A stretch of DNA of 64,000 nt from Leptospira interrogans serovar Manilae (lineage in GTDB: Bacteria; Spirochaetota; Leptospiria; Leptospirales; Leptospiraceae): positions 1 to 64,000 of the forward strand of contig CAMCZP010000007.1 of the NCBI GenBank assembly GCA_945887855.1, in the 5' to 3' direction. Position 1 is the first letter of the stretch. Each line of letters begins with the position of its first letter. Position numbers and translations under genes: made by a program. This document shows, in pieces, positions 55,482-64,000 of the stretch. The notes under the pieces were generated by a model that was not told the DNA's origin, did not search any database, and worked only from the letters and a program-made list of their open reading frames with translations.

Positions 55482-56459
55482 ATGCATATCTTAGTTTTTC
55501 TATTCTTATTTACCTTTTCGTTATTGGCGTATCCCGACATGGATGTAAGGGGAAATAGAAATGAGAATTTTCTTGAGCTCCAGGGAAAAGCCACAATCCA
55601 ACTCTCTAAAATGTCCTATACACTTGGAGAAGATATCTTTTTGGATTTTACAATTAAAAATTATGGTGAGGAAGTAATTCGTCTCTATCCCACTATTTTA
55701 GATCTTAAAACCTTCCAATTTGTTATCCATGATGAAAATGATGAGCCAATCAACCCCAAAGATTATTTAAAAATTGAAGATAAGAAGCAAAAACGTAGAA
55801 ACTCAATTGTAAACCTAGAAGGTGATCGTGTAAAAGAAATTATCATCCACAAAGGGGAATCATTTACAAAACGCTTTAATCTTTCTGAGTTCTATGAATT
55901 TCCTCAGGGCAAACGATACTATGTAACCGGGTACTTTTATCCAAATTACCTCGAAGACAACGCTACCTTCTTAAAAAGCGAAAATCATTCTATTTTCTTA
56001 ATGGAAGCTAAAAAAAGAGATACATTTGCAAAAAAATACGAATCTTCTGAACCATTTCCTGAAAGTATCACTCCCGAAGAGTCCATTCATTTATTTTTAA
56101 GTGCAGAGATGAAAAAAAATTGGAATCACTATTTTAAGTTCATTCATTTTCCTGAATTTATCCATGCTTACAATAAATATTCTAAGGAATACTCTACCTC
56201 AGATTCCAATTACAAAGAACTCATAATCGAAGAATTTAAATCTCATCTTATGGAACAAAAAGCAGGAAAATTATCTTATTATCGAATCACAAATAGAGAA
56301 AATCTCTCATCCAACCAAGTCAAAATCTATGTGGATGTAGAAAGGGAAGTAAATCGTTTTCCCACCAAATATGAATATATATATTCTTTAAAAAAGGGAG
56401 AAGACACAGCTTCCTCTCTCTGGAAAATTACGAATGTAACGGTAAAGGTTCGAAGATGA
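55482..56459 (+). CDS. Hypothetical exported protein, 325 aa
   Basis: N-terminal signal-like segment; beta-rich N-terminal half; overlaps fliM start by 4 nt (ATGA). Confidence 0.75.
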   Translation: MHILVFLFLFTFSLLAYPDMDVRGNRNENFLELQGKATIQLSKMSYTLGEDIFLDFTIKNYGEEVIRLYPTILDLKTFQFVIHDENDEPINPKDYLKIEDKKQKRRNSIVNLEGDRVKEIIIHKGESFTKRFNLSEFYEFPQGKRYYVTGYFYPNYLEDNATFLKSENHSIFLMEAKKRDTFAKKYESSEPFPESITPEESIHLFLSAEMKKNWNHYFKFIHFPEFIHAYNKYSKEYSTSDSNYKELIIEEFKSHLMEQKAGKLSYYRITNRENLSSNQVKIYVDVEREVNRFPTKYEYIYSLKKGEDTASSLWKITNVTVKVRR

Positions 56460-57481
56460 CAGAAATATTATCACAAGATGAAATAGATGCTCTCCTAAAT
56501 GCAATCTCCAGTGGTGAGGTAAATGAAGAAGAGTATGCTTCCACTACAGAGCAAAAGAAAGTTAAAATTTACGATTTCAAACGACCTGATAAGTTTTCGA
56601 AAGACCAAATTAGAACCTTGCAGATGATGCATGAAACTTTCGCACGTTTGGCAACAACAGGTCTTTCTGCTCAATTGCGAGCTCTTGTGGGAGTTCACGT
56701 GGCTTCTGTGGATCAGTTGACCTATGAAGAATTTATTCGATCTATTCCCAACCCTACCACACTTGCCGTGATCAATATGGATCCTCTCAAGGGATCTGCC
56801 ATCTTAGAAATGGATCCATCTATTTCCTTCACCATCATCGATCGACTCTTTGGTGGAAAAGGGGAATCTACAAAAATAGCTCGAGAACTCTCAGACATTG
56901 AGATGAGTGTTATGGAAGGTATCATAGTTCGTATTCTTGGAAACCTGAGAGAGTCGTGGTCCACCGTGATTGATCTACGTCCCAGATTAGGAAACATTGA
57001 AACAAATCCTCAATTTGCACAGGTGGTTCCTCCCAATGACATGGTGGTTTTGATTACTCTAGAAACAAAAGTTGGGGATGTTGAGGGTATGACAAATCTT
57101 TGTATCCCCTATATCACCATTGAACCTATCATCAACAAACTCTCAGCCCAGTATTGGTATTCTTCGATTCGTAGAGGAGAAACAGATGAGAACCGTCTCG
57201 TTATCCAAGAACGATTAGATATGGTGAATATTCCATTGATAGCAGAGGTGGGTTCAGTTGATATTTCTTTTCATGACCTTATGAATCTTAGCTTGGGGGA
57301 TGTTATCAAATTAGAAAATACCTCTCTCAAATCTGATATGAATGTAAAAATTGGTGAAAGAAATAAATTCAAAGCTATGCCTGGAAAGTTAGGCAACCGA
57401 CTTGCAATACAAATTGGTGAGGTCATCGAAGAAATCCCAGATGAATTATTAGGATCTACTCGTTCCGAACAAGAATACTAA
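56456..57481 (+). CDS. fliM: Flagellar motor switch protein FliM
   Basis: EILSQDEIDALLNAISSGE N-terminal CheY-binding motif; YDFKRPDKFSKDQIRTLQMMHETFARL. Confidence 0.97.
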   Translation: MTEILSQDEIDALLNAISSGEVNEEEYASTTEQKKVKIYDFKRPDKFSKDQIRTLQMMHETFARLATTGLSAQLRALVGVHVASVDQLTYEEFIRSIPNPTTLAVINMDPLKGSAILEMDPSISFTIIDRLFGGKGESTKIARELSDIEMSVMEGIIVRILGNLRESWSTVIDLRPRLGNIETNPQFAQVVPPNDMVVLITLETKVGDVEGMTNLCIPYITIEPIINKLSAQYWYSSIRRGETDENRLVIQERLDMVNIPLIAEVGSVDISFHDLMNLSLGDVIKLENTSLKSDMNVKIGERNKFKAMPGKLGNRLAIQIGEVIEEIPDELLGSTRSEQEY

Positions 57482-57494
57482 CTTATTTATTTTT

Positions 57495-58217
57495 CTAAAT
57501 TTGGATTAGAAATGCAGCAGTTCCCGAACCACAGAGGGGCGCTACAATAGGTATCCAGGCGTACTCCCACTGGGAACTTCCCTTACCTGGGATAGGCAAT
57601 AAAAAATGTGCAAGACGGGGTGCAAAATCTCTAGCAGGATTGATAGCATATCCCGTGGTTCCCCCCAGAGATAATCCCAAACTCCAAACCAATATACCAA
57701 CTAAAAATATTCCAAAATGTGGTTCTAGTCCAGGTATTCCTTTGTGAAAAATGGAATAAAGACCTAATAAAAGAACAAAAGATCCCAAAAACTCACTAAA
57801 AAAATTAGAAAACTTATGATAAATAGCAGGTTCTGTTGAAAAAACAGCTAAAATTGTAACACTACTGTTTGCTTCCTTCCAGTGTGGAAGATAGTGAAGG
57901 TAGACTAAGATAGACCCACAAAATGATCCCAAAAATTGAGCTGTAAAATAAGGAACAATCTTAGAATACTCTGAATCTAGAATAGCAAAACCCAAAGTTA
58001 CTGCAGGATTGAGATGAGCATCAGCACTTCCAAACGCCTTTGCAGTAAATACCCCTATCATAACGGCAAAAGCCCACCCCGATGTGATAACTATCCATCC
58101 GGAATTTTTCGATTTTGATTTTTCAAGTAGTACACCTGCTACCACACCATCTCCCAATAAAATCAAGATAAGCGTTCCTAAAAATTCACCAAAAAAAGGA
58201 GAAGTAAAATAATTCAT
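57495..58217 (-). CDS. MIP family aquaporin/glycerol facilitator
   Basis: NPA motifs HLNPAVTLG and AINPARDFAPRLAH; six hydrophobic segments. The NPARD form suggests an aquaglyceroporin. Confidence 0.95.
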   Translation of the reverse strand: MNYFTSPFFGEFLGTLILILLGDGVVAGVLLEKSKSKNSGWIVITSGWAFAVMIGVFTAKAFGSADAHLNPAVTLGFAILDSEYSKIVPYFTAQFLGSFCGSILVYLHYLPHWKEANSSVTILAVFSTEPAIYHKFSNFFSEFLGSFVLLLGLYSIFHKGIPGLEPHFGIFLVGILVWSLGLSLGGTTGYAINPARDFAPRLAHFLLPIPGKGSSQWEYAWIPIVAPLCGSGTAAFLIQI

Positions 58218-58364
58218 AATTGAGATTACATATTCTGAAATGGGAAGAATTTAAAAAGTATTTTACTTTTATTTTATTATATTAGTATATGTTAAGGTGA
58301 AAGATTATCTGTATAAAAATTTTTATTAAATAAGCTTTAATTTCAATGAGTTAAAGGATAATGT

Positions 58365-60101
58365 GTGAATATATTTAGATTTCGTGATCTTCCAATAAAG
58401 ATAAAAATAGTACTTTCAGGCTCTATTTCAATAATGGGCTTCATCATTTTATTTGCTATATTGATTCCTTATATTTATGACCGTATGTTAGATATCAAAC
58501 GGGAAAATTTAAAGAATATCATCGATATTAATTTTTCTATTCTTAACAAATTAAATTCTGATTTTGAATCAGGTAAAATAAGCAAAGTGGAAGCCGAATC
58601 ACTAGCAAGTGAATACATAAAGGCTTTCAAGTATGGCCCCGACGGAAAAGATTATATGTTTATCTTTTCCATCCAACCAATTACAATGATTATGCACCCA
58701 ACCTCCCCCCAATTAATTGGCCAGGATTTATCCGAAAAGAAAGATGCAAATGGATTTAAATTATTTGTTGAGATGGCAAATATTTGCAAGAAGAGTGGTG
58801 CAGGATTTATAAACTACTACTGGGATTACAAAGGCGACAAAACAAAAATAGTTCCAAAAATATCTTATGTTCGATTATTCAAACCATTTGGCTGGATAGT
58901 TGGAACAGGTATCTATATTGAAGATGTGCGAGCTGAAATATTCAATATTCTCATTTCAATTTCCCTCATTTTTTTAGCGATAACAGCAATCTCTTTATCA
59001 ATCATATATGTAATTTCCAGGAAGATATCTTTTCAGGTTGAGAGTGTGAGTAGTAATTTAAAGGAAATTTCTAGTGGAGACGGAAATTTAAATGTTAAAA
59101 TAATTATTGACTCAAAAGATGAAATAGGCAGTCTTGCTCAATTTTTTAATAAATTTGTAAATAAGATTTCAAGAGTGATCGGTGTGATCAATATAATGTC
59201 ACATGATCTTGCTAAATCATCCAAAGAAATGGAAGAATTGATCCAAAAATTTTCTGATTCCACACAAAACCAAGCTGCATCAGCGAAAGAAATTTCAACT
59301 ACAATCCAAGAAGTTTCTAGCGGTATGGATTCAATTGCAAATAACTCCCGTGTCCAGTATGAAACTATTTCCAACCTTGGTGATGGAATAAATGAACTTT
59401 CAGAAATAATCCATGGAATGGAAAAAAGAATTCTTGAAACGTATGACCAAGCAGATGCCATATCCCAACAAGCAAAAGTAGGTGGTGAATCAATTCATGC
59501 AATGAGTGAGAGCATGACCCGTATCAATAAAAGTTCAGACCAAATGAAAAATATCATTAACATTATCAATGATATATCAAAGAAAACTAATCTACTTTCC
59601 TTAAATGCTTCCATTGAAGCTGCACGTGCGGGGGACGCTGGAAGGGGCTTTGCGGTAGTCGCAGATGAGATTGCAAAATTAGCAACACTAACTTCTCAAA
59701 GTATAAAAAATATTGATGAACTCATTAGAGCAAGTAATGAAGAAGTTACTAATGGTAGTACAATAATCCAAGGGACAGTTGATGCTATAAAATCAATTAT
59801 AAATGGGATCAACGGTATCAATGATAAAATGAAGCATGTTACTAGCTCAATGAAAGAGCAATTGAGTATAAATAAAGAAGTGGGTAAAAATGCTGAAATT
59901 GCTAAGCATAAATCAAATGAAATCATGGTTTCAACTGATAATCAAAAGCAAGCAATTTCAGCTATCTCTACTGCAGTTATAAACATTAGTAACAACACAC
60001 TCACCATTGCACAGGGATCCCAAGATATGAAAGAGAGTTTTCATGAAACATCAGAAATAGCACAAAAACTAAAAGAACAGGTAAATTTCTTTACTATTTA
60101 A
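58365..60101 (+). CDS. Methyl-accepting chemotaxis protein with extracellular Cache-like domain
   Basis: Cache-like [15 protein letters not shown]...[17 protein letters not shown]; signalling hairpin [32 protein letters not shown]. Confidence 0.95.
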   Translation: MNIFRFRDLPIKIKIVLSGSISIMGFIILFAILIPYIYDRMLDIKRENLKNIIDINFSILNKLNSDFESGKISKVEAESLASEYIKAFKYGPDGKDYMFIFSIQPITMIMHPTSPQLIGQDLSEKKDANGFKLFVEMANICKKSGAGFINYYWDYKGDKTKIVPKISYVRLFKPFGWIVGTGIYIEDVRAEIFNILISISLIFLAITAISLSIIYVISRKISFQVESVSSNLKEISSGDGNLNVKIIIDSKDEIGSLAQFFNKFVNKISRVIGVINIMSHDLAKSSKEMEELIQKFSDSTQNQAASAKEISTTIQEVSSGMDSIANNSRVQYETISNLGDGINELSEIIHGMEKRILETYDQADAISQQAKVGGESIHAMSESMTRINKSSDQMKNIINIINDISKKTNLLSLNASIEAARAGDAGRGFAVVADEIAKLATLTSQSIKNIDELIRASNEEVTNGSTIIQGTVDAIKSIINGINGINDKMKHVTSSMKEQLSINKEVGKNAEIAKHKSNEIMVSTDNQKQAISAISTAVINISNNTLTIAQGSQDMKESFHETSEIAQKLKEQVNFFTI

Positions 60102-60131
60102 TTTTTATCATACATAAAAATTTTATTTTTT
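60100..60131 (+). terminator. Candidate intrinsic terminator after the MCP gene
   Basis: AATTTTTAT-CATAC-ATAAAAATT perfect 9-bp stem followed by TTATTTTTT; stem is A/T only. Confidence 0.4.
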
Positions 60132-60275
60132 CCTGTAGTTCAAATGCAAAATAAATTGAATCCAATTCATTTTATGGCGTTCCTGCAAAAAGTCAGTTTT
60201 TCCAATTTTATTCGCAACAATCCTAGGCTTTTTTCCGCCTGCATCGGAAAAAGATAGTTATTGCAGTTGCGTCTT

Positions 60276-61040
60276 TTATGTTTTCAATATTTCCCAATAA
60301 ATAAAGTACTCCACATTGCCCTCTTTTCCCTTGATGGGGGAAAGAGAGAGTCCTAAAATCTTTCCATTGATTTTTTTAATATATTTTATAATTTTTTTTA
60401 TTACTTTAAATCTCTCGTTTTTATCATATAAAATTCCTTTTTCTAATTTAATAGGATTACATTCAAATTGGGGTTTTATTAAACTTACAATTTCAATTAT
60501 AACTTCAGCCTTTTCATTTTTTAGAGACTGAATCACTGGATAGATTGATAAAAGCGAAATAAAACTTACATCTATAACAATTAGAAGCCTTTTGATATTT
60601 TGAAAGGGAATATTATCCCATGTTAAATTTTTTGCATTAAAACGATCGAGGAGATTTACTCGAGAATCATTTCTTAGTCTTTCTATCATTTGACCATAAC
60701 CAACATCTATAGCCAAAACAGACTCAGCTCCTTCACGAAGTAGTACATCTGTAAACCCACCAGTAGAAGCTCCTATATCTATACAATGTATATTTTTTGT
60801 ATTTATTGAATATTTGATTAAGATAGGAATGAGTTTGTTTGCTCCCCTACTAGCATATTCATGAATTTTATCTTTTATTCGAATGTTTATATGTGGTGAA
60901 AACTTTAGTCCAATTTTAGTGATTTTCCTATCATCCACATAAACTGATCCAGAAAGTATCAATGACTGTGCTCGTTTTATATCTTGCACAAGTTCTCTTT
61001 CTAAGAGAAGTTGATCTATTCTAATTTTTTCTTTGGGCAA
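60276..61040 (-). CDS. tlyA: TlyA family rRNA methyltransferase/hemolysin
   Basis: IRIDQLLLERELVQDIKRAQSLILSGSVYVDDRKITKIG (S4-like), DIGASTGGFTDVLLREGAESVLAIDVGYGQ. Confidence 0.94.
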   Translation of the reverse strand: MPKEKIRIDQLLLERELVQDIKRAQSLILSGSVYVDDRKITKIGLKFSPHINIRIKDKIHEYASRGANKLIPILIKYSINTKNIHCIDIGASTGGFTDVLLREGAESVLAIDVGYGQMIERLRNDSRVNLLDRFNAKNLTWDNIPFQNIKRLLIVIDVSFISLLSIYPVIQSLKNEKAEVIIEIVSLIKPQFECNPIKLEKGILYDKNERFKVIKKIIKYIKKINGKILGLSLSPIKGKEGNVEYFIYWEILKT

Positions 61041-61809
61041 TGTAGTCTGGTAACAACTGCAAACTCAAGTCATCTACAGATACAAATTTACTGGCAAGGG
61101 ATTTCAATCTATCTACCAGTTCATTTCGTATTTTTTTTGATTCATCCATTCCATATAAAGAAGGGTATGTTAGCTTTCCTTTAGCAACATCTTTTCCGGG
61201 TGTCTTACCCAACTCTTTGAGAGAGCTTTCTTCATCTAAGATATCATCGGTCAATTGGAATAAAATTCCCAAACCTTCCGCGTAATGCCGTAAAGTATAT
61301 TCTCTTTCTTTATAATCACTTCTCAATCGATTACCGAGTAAAATAGATGCTACAATGAGTGCTCCTGTTTTTAGAGAGTGAATTTGATTTAGGTTTTCAG
61401 ATGTTGGATTTTTCTCTTTCTCATAAAAGATATCCATAACTTGCCCGGAAACCATACCAGGTCCTCCCCCACCCTTATGCAATATCTCCAATAAATCTCT
61501 TTGTAAATTTAAATCATCAGTGGATTCCACTTTGCTAAGTAAATAAAAACTAAAAGAATTAAGTGCATCACCAGCTAAGATTGCAGTTGATTCCGAAAAC
61601 TGTTTGTGATTGGTGGGAATACCCCTTCGAAAATCATCATTGTCCATAGAAGGAAGATCATCATGGATTAGAGAATAGGTATGCATACATTCCACTGAGG
61701 ATGCCAGATAAAGGGAATTTTTAGAATCATTGTTAGACGCCAGTAAAAGTAAAATGGGGCGTATCCGCTTCCCACCTGCTTTTAGACTATATATACAGGA
61801 ATCGTACAA
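61021..61809 (-). CDS. Polyprenyl (farnesyl/geranylgeranyl) diphosphate synthase
   Basis: GGKRIRPILLLLA, LIHDDLPSMDNDDFRRG (first DDxxD), QLTDDILDEES (second). N-terminus appears to extend upstream of the TTG; see finding. Confidence 0.93.
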   Translation of the reverse strand: MYDSCIYSLKAGGKRIRPILLLLASNNDSKNSLYLASSVECMHTYSLIHDDLPSMDNDDFRRGIPTNHKQFSESTAILAGDALNSFSFYLLSKVESTDDLNLQRDLLEILHKGGGGPGMVSGQVMDIFYEKEKNPTSENLNQIHSLKTGALIVASILLGNRLRSDYKEREYTLRHYAEGLGILFQLTDDILDEESSLKELGKTPGKDVAKGKLTYPSLYGMDESKKIRNELVDRLKSLASKFVSVDDLSLQLLPDYIAQRKN

Positions 61810-61987
61810 TCTTGGATGGAATGTACTACTTAAGAGTGAAAAAATTTCTGAATATAAAAAATCTTCAAATTTTTTTTTCTTGGATTTTAATATATCATCT
61901 AATTCCAGGATTTAACCTCATTCATCGGATTAATTATTTCAAAATATACTCAGGATTTACTTCTAAAAATGAAACTTATAGCAATAC

Positions 61988-62030
61988 AAAAAGATTAGAA
62001 ATATTAGTAGAACATTCCTAATCTTTTTTT
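61988..62030 (-). terminator. Candidate (bidirectional) intrinsic terminator after ndk
   Basis: AAAAAGATTAG ... CTAATCTTTTTTT: 11-bp perfect inverted repeat with 19-nt loop, T-runs on both strands. Confidence 0.55.
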
Positions 62031-62055
62031 AATTTTAGGGTGAACTCTAAAAAGT

Positions 62056-62472
62056 TTATTTAATCAACTCATACCCTTTGAAAAAGAAGCTAATTTCTTG
62101 TAATGCATTTTCTTCAGAATCAGATCCATGAACAGAATTAGCACCTTTACTTTCCGCATAAAGTGCACGAATTGTATTTGGTTTAGCTTCTTTTGGATCT
62201 GTAGCTCCAATCACATCTCTCCAATGCTGGACTGCATTTTCACGTTCAAGAGCTGCGGCTACAATAGGAGAAGCACTCATGTCCTTACAAAGTTCATCAT
62301 AAAATGGTCTACCAGCATGAACTTTATAAAATTGTTTAGCATCTTCTAAAGAGAGATGGAGATACTTAAGTCCTAGGATTTTAAACCCTTCTTTTTCTAT
62401 TCGATTGATTATTTCACCCACATGCTTATTTCTTACTGCATCCGGTTTAATCATAATTAATGTTCTGGACAT
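62056..62472 (-). CDS. ndk: Nucleoside diphosphate kinase
   Basis: [40 protein letters not shown]. Confidence 0.97.
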   Translation of the reverse strand: MSRTLIMIKPDAVRNKHVGEIINRIEKEGFKILGLKYLHLSLEDAKQFYKVHAGRPFYDELCKDMSASPIVAAALERENAVQHWRDVIGATDPKEAKPNTIRALYAESKGANSVHGSDSEENALQEISFFFKGYELIK

Positions 62473-62473
62473 C

Positions 62474-62977
62474 TTATTTTTCCTTTGTTGCTTGTAATTG
62501 TTTGTATTTCTCTATTAGAGCAATATTGACTTCTCGTGGTACGTAGTCATTTACATTTTTACCATATCTAGCTACTTCTTTCACCATACTAGAAGAGATA
62601 AAAGAATTTTCACCTGATGCCATAAAAAATACGGTATCCACTTCAGGAGCAAGTTTTCGGTTTAAAATAGAAATAGCATATTCATAATCAAAGTCAGCAA
62701 CTGCTCTCAATCCACGTATAATAGCCACTGCTCCCATTTGCTTACAAAAATCTGCTGTTAGCCCTTCTAATTGTGTTACAATTAAATTTTCTTCATCCTT
62801 GAGAACTGTTTTTATTAAATGAATACGCTCATCAACTGTAAACAAAGATTGCTTTTTTGAATTCACCGCCACTGCTACAATGACTTTCTCAAAAAGTGCT
62901 AATGATCTTTTCACAATGTCCACATGACCATTTGTAAGTGGGTCAAACGTCCCTGGATATACAGCGAGGGTTTTCAT
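62474..62977 (-). CDS. coaD: Phosphopantetheine adenylyltransferase
   Basis: [55 protein letters not shown]. Confidence 0.97.
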   Translation of the reverse strand: MKTLAVYPGTFDPLTNGHVDIVKRSLALFEKVIVAVAVNSKKQSLFTVDERIHLIKTVLKDEENLIVTQLEGLTADFCKQMGAVAIIRGLRAVADFDYEYAISILNRKLAPEVDTVFFMASGENSFISSSMVKEVARYGKNVNDYVPREVNIALIEKYKQLQATKEK

Positions 62978-62979
62978 AG

Positions 62980-64000
62980 TTATTGTCTAAGCTTGGCAGT
63001 TTCTCTGGTGGGTAGACCATAGATATTTATAAAACCCTCTGCATCCTGTTGGTTGTAGAGTTCTTCTTTTTCAAAGGTTGAAAGTTTTGAATTATATAGT
63101 GATACACTTGATTTTCTTCCTACAAGTATACAATTTCCTTTGTACAATTTAACCCGAACAGTGCCTGTCACATATCTTTGGGTTTCGGAAAGAAAAGCCC
63201 GTATTGCTTTCATTTTCGATGAAAACCAATGACCATTGTAAATAAGTCTTGCAAATTCATTTGCTAGATCGTCTTTTTGGTGCTGTGTATCTCGGTCAAC
63301 TGTAATGGATTCGAGATCTCTATGTGCAATGTGCAAGATAGATCCACCTGGAGTTTCATATACTCCCCTTGATTTAATACCCACCAATCGATTCTCAACT
63401 ATGTCGACTCTTCCAATTCCATTTTCCCCACCTACACGATTGAGAAATTCCATGACCTCAAGTGGGTTCATAGATTCTCCATTTATTCCCACGCAATTTC
63501 CTTCCTGGAAATCTAATTCCAAATATGTGGGGTTATCTGGCGCTTTTTCTGGAGATACTGTAAGCAAAAACATAGATTCATCGGGTTCTCGAAAAGGGTC
63601 TTCTAAAATTCCCCCTTCAAAGGAAAGATGCATGAGATTTCGATCCATGGAGTACGGTTTTTCTACAGTAACAGGAACGGGGATACTTTTAGACTTAGCA
63701 TATTCAATTAAATCTGTTCTCCCTTTGAACTCCCAGGTTCTCCAAGGGGCTATGATAGCCAAATCAGGGGCAAGTGCTTTAAAACCCAATTCAAAACGAA
63801 CCTGATCATTCCCTTTACCCGTAGCACCATGGGAAAAAGCATCTGCGCCTTCTTTTTTAGCAGCTTCTACCATCCCCTTTGCAATGAGGGGGCGGGCAAG
63901 GGATGTTCCCAATAGGTATCTATTTTCATAAATAGCATTTCCTTGGATAGCCGGGAATATAAAATCCCTGGCAAATTCCATACGTAGGTCTTCAATGTAT
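62980..64000 (-). CDS. argG: Argininosuccinate synthase, N-terminal part beyond window
   Basis: Frame stays open to the window edge ([45 protein letters not shown]); [16 protein letters not shown]. Confidence 0.96.
   Translation of the reverse strand, partial: YIEDLRMEFARDFIFPAIQGNAIYENRYLLGTSLARPLIAKGMVEAAKKEGADAFSHGATGKGNDQVRFELGFKALAPDLAIIAPWRTWEFKGRTDLIEYAKSKSIPVPVTVEKPYSMDRNLMHLSFEGGILEDPFREPDESMFLLTVSPEKAPDNPTYLELDFQEGNCVGINGESMNPLEVMEFLNRVGGENGIGRVDIVENRLVGIKSRGVYETPGGSILHIAHRDLESITVDRDTQHQKDDLANEFARLIYNGHWFSSKMKAIRAFLSETQRYVTGTVRVKLYKGNCILVGRKSSVSLYNSKLSTFEKEELYNQQDAEGFINIYGLPTRETAKLRQ

Noticed and set aside
63305-63805. 166-aa plus-strand ORF inside argG
   Set aside because: Antisense to a highly conserved enzyme; no domain.

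Overview
64 kb of AT-rich bacterial chromosome, gene-dense and mostly housekeeping. Loose lipoboxes, gene content and protein style suggest a spirochaete of the Leptospirales (Leptospira-like); this is inference, with no database search. About 50 CDS are supported. Housekeeping genes include hslO, thiD, aroA, gltX, engB, tilS, radA, hisE, ctaA/ctaB, msrB, argH, fliM, tlyA, ndk, coaD and a 3'-truncated-by-window argG. Signalling genes include a 1,887-aa multi-PAS hybrid histidine kinase, a REC-adenylyl cyclase, two SpoIIE-type PP2C phosphatases and a Cache chemoreceptor. I saw no tRNA, rRNA, CRISPR array, prophage or transposase. The strongest candidates for follow-up are: (1) a two-gene type IIA topoisomerase (23.4-27.0 kb) whose motifs look more like T4-phage/eukaryotic topo II than GyrAB/ParCE, followed by a Ser-rich lipoprotein and a SprA-like HExxH protein; (2) a translationally coupled operon (12.6-20.9 kb) joining an alkyltransferase-like protein, ThiD, a fused circularly permuted ATP-grasp/alpha-E protein, a transglutaminase, AroA and a 7TM-like PP2C; (3) an ~840-bp AT-rich non-coding gap (10.4-11.3 kb) with a possible 36-aa small protein, between a Cys4 zinc-ribbon-like protein and a degenerate FGE-like protein.
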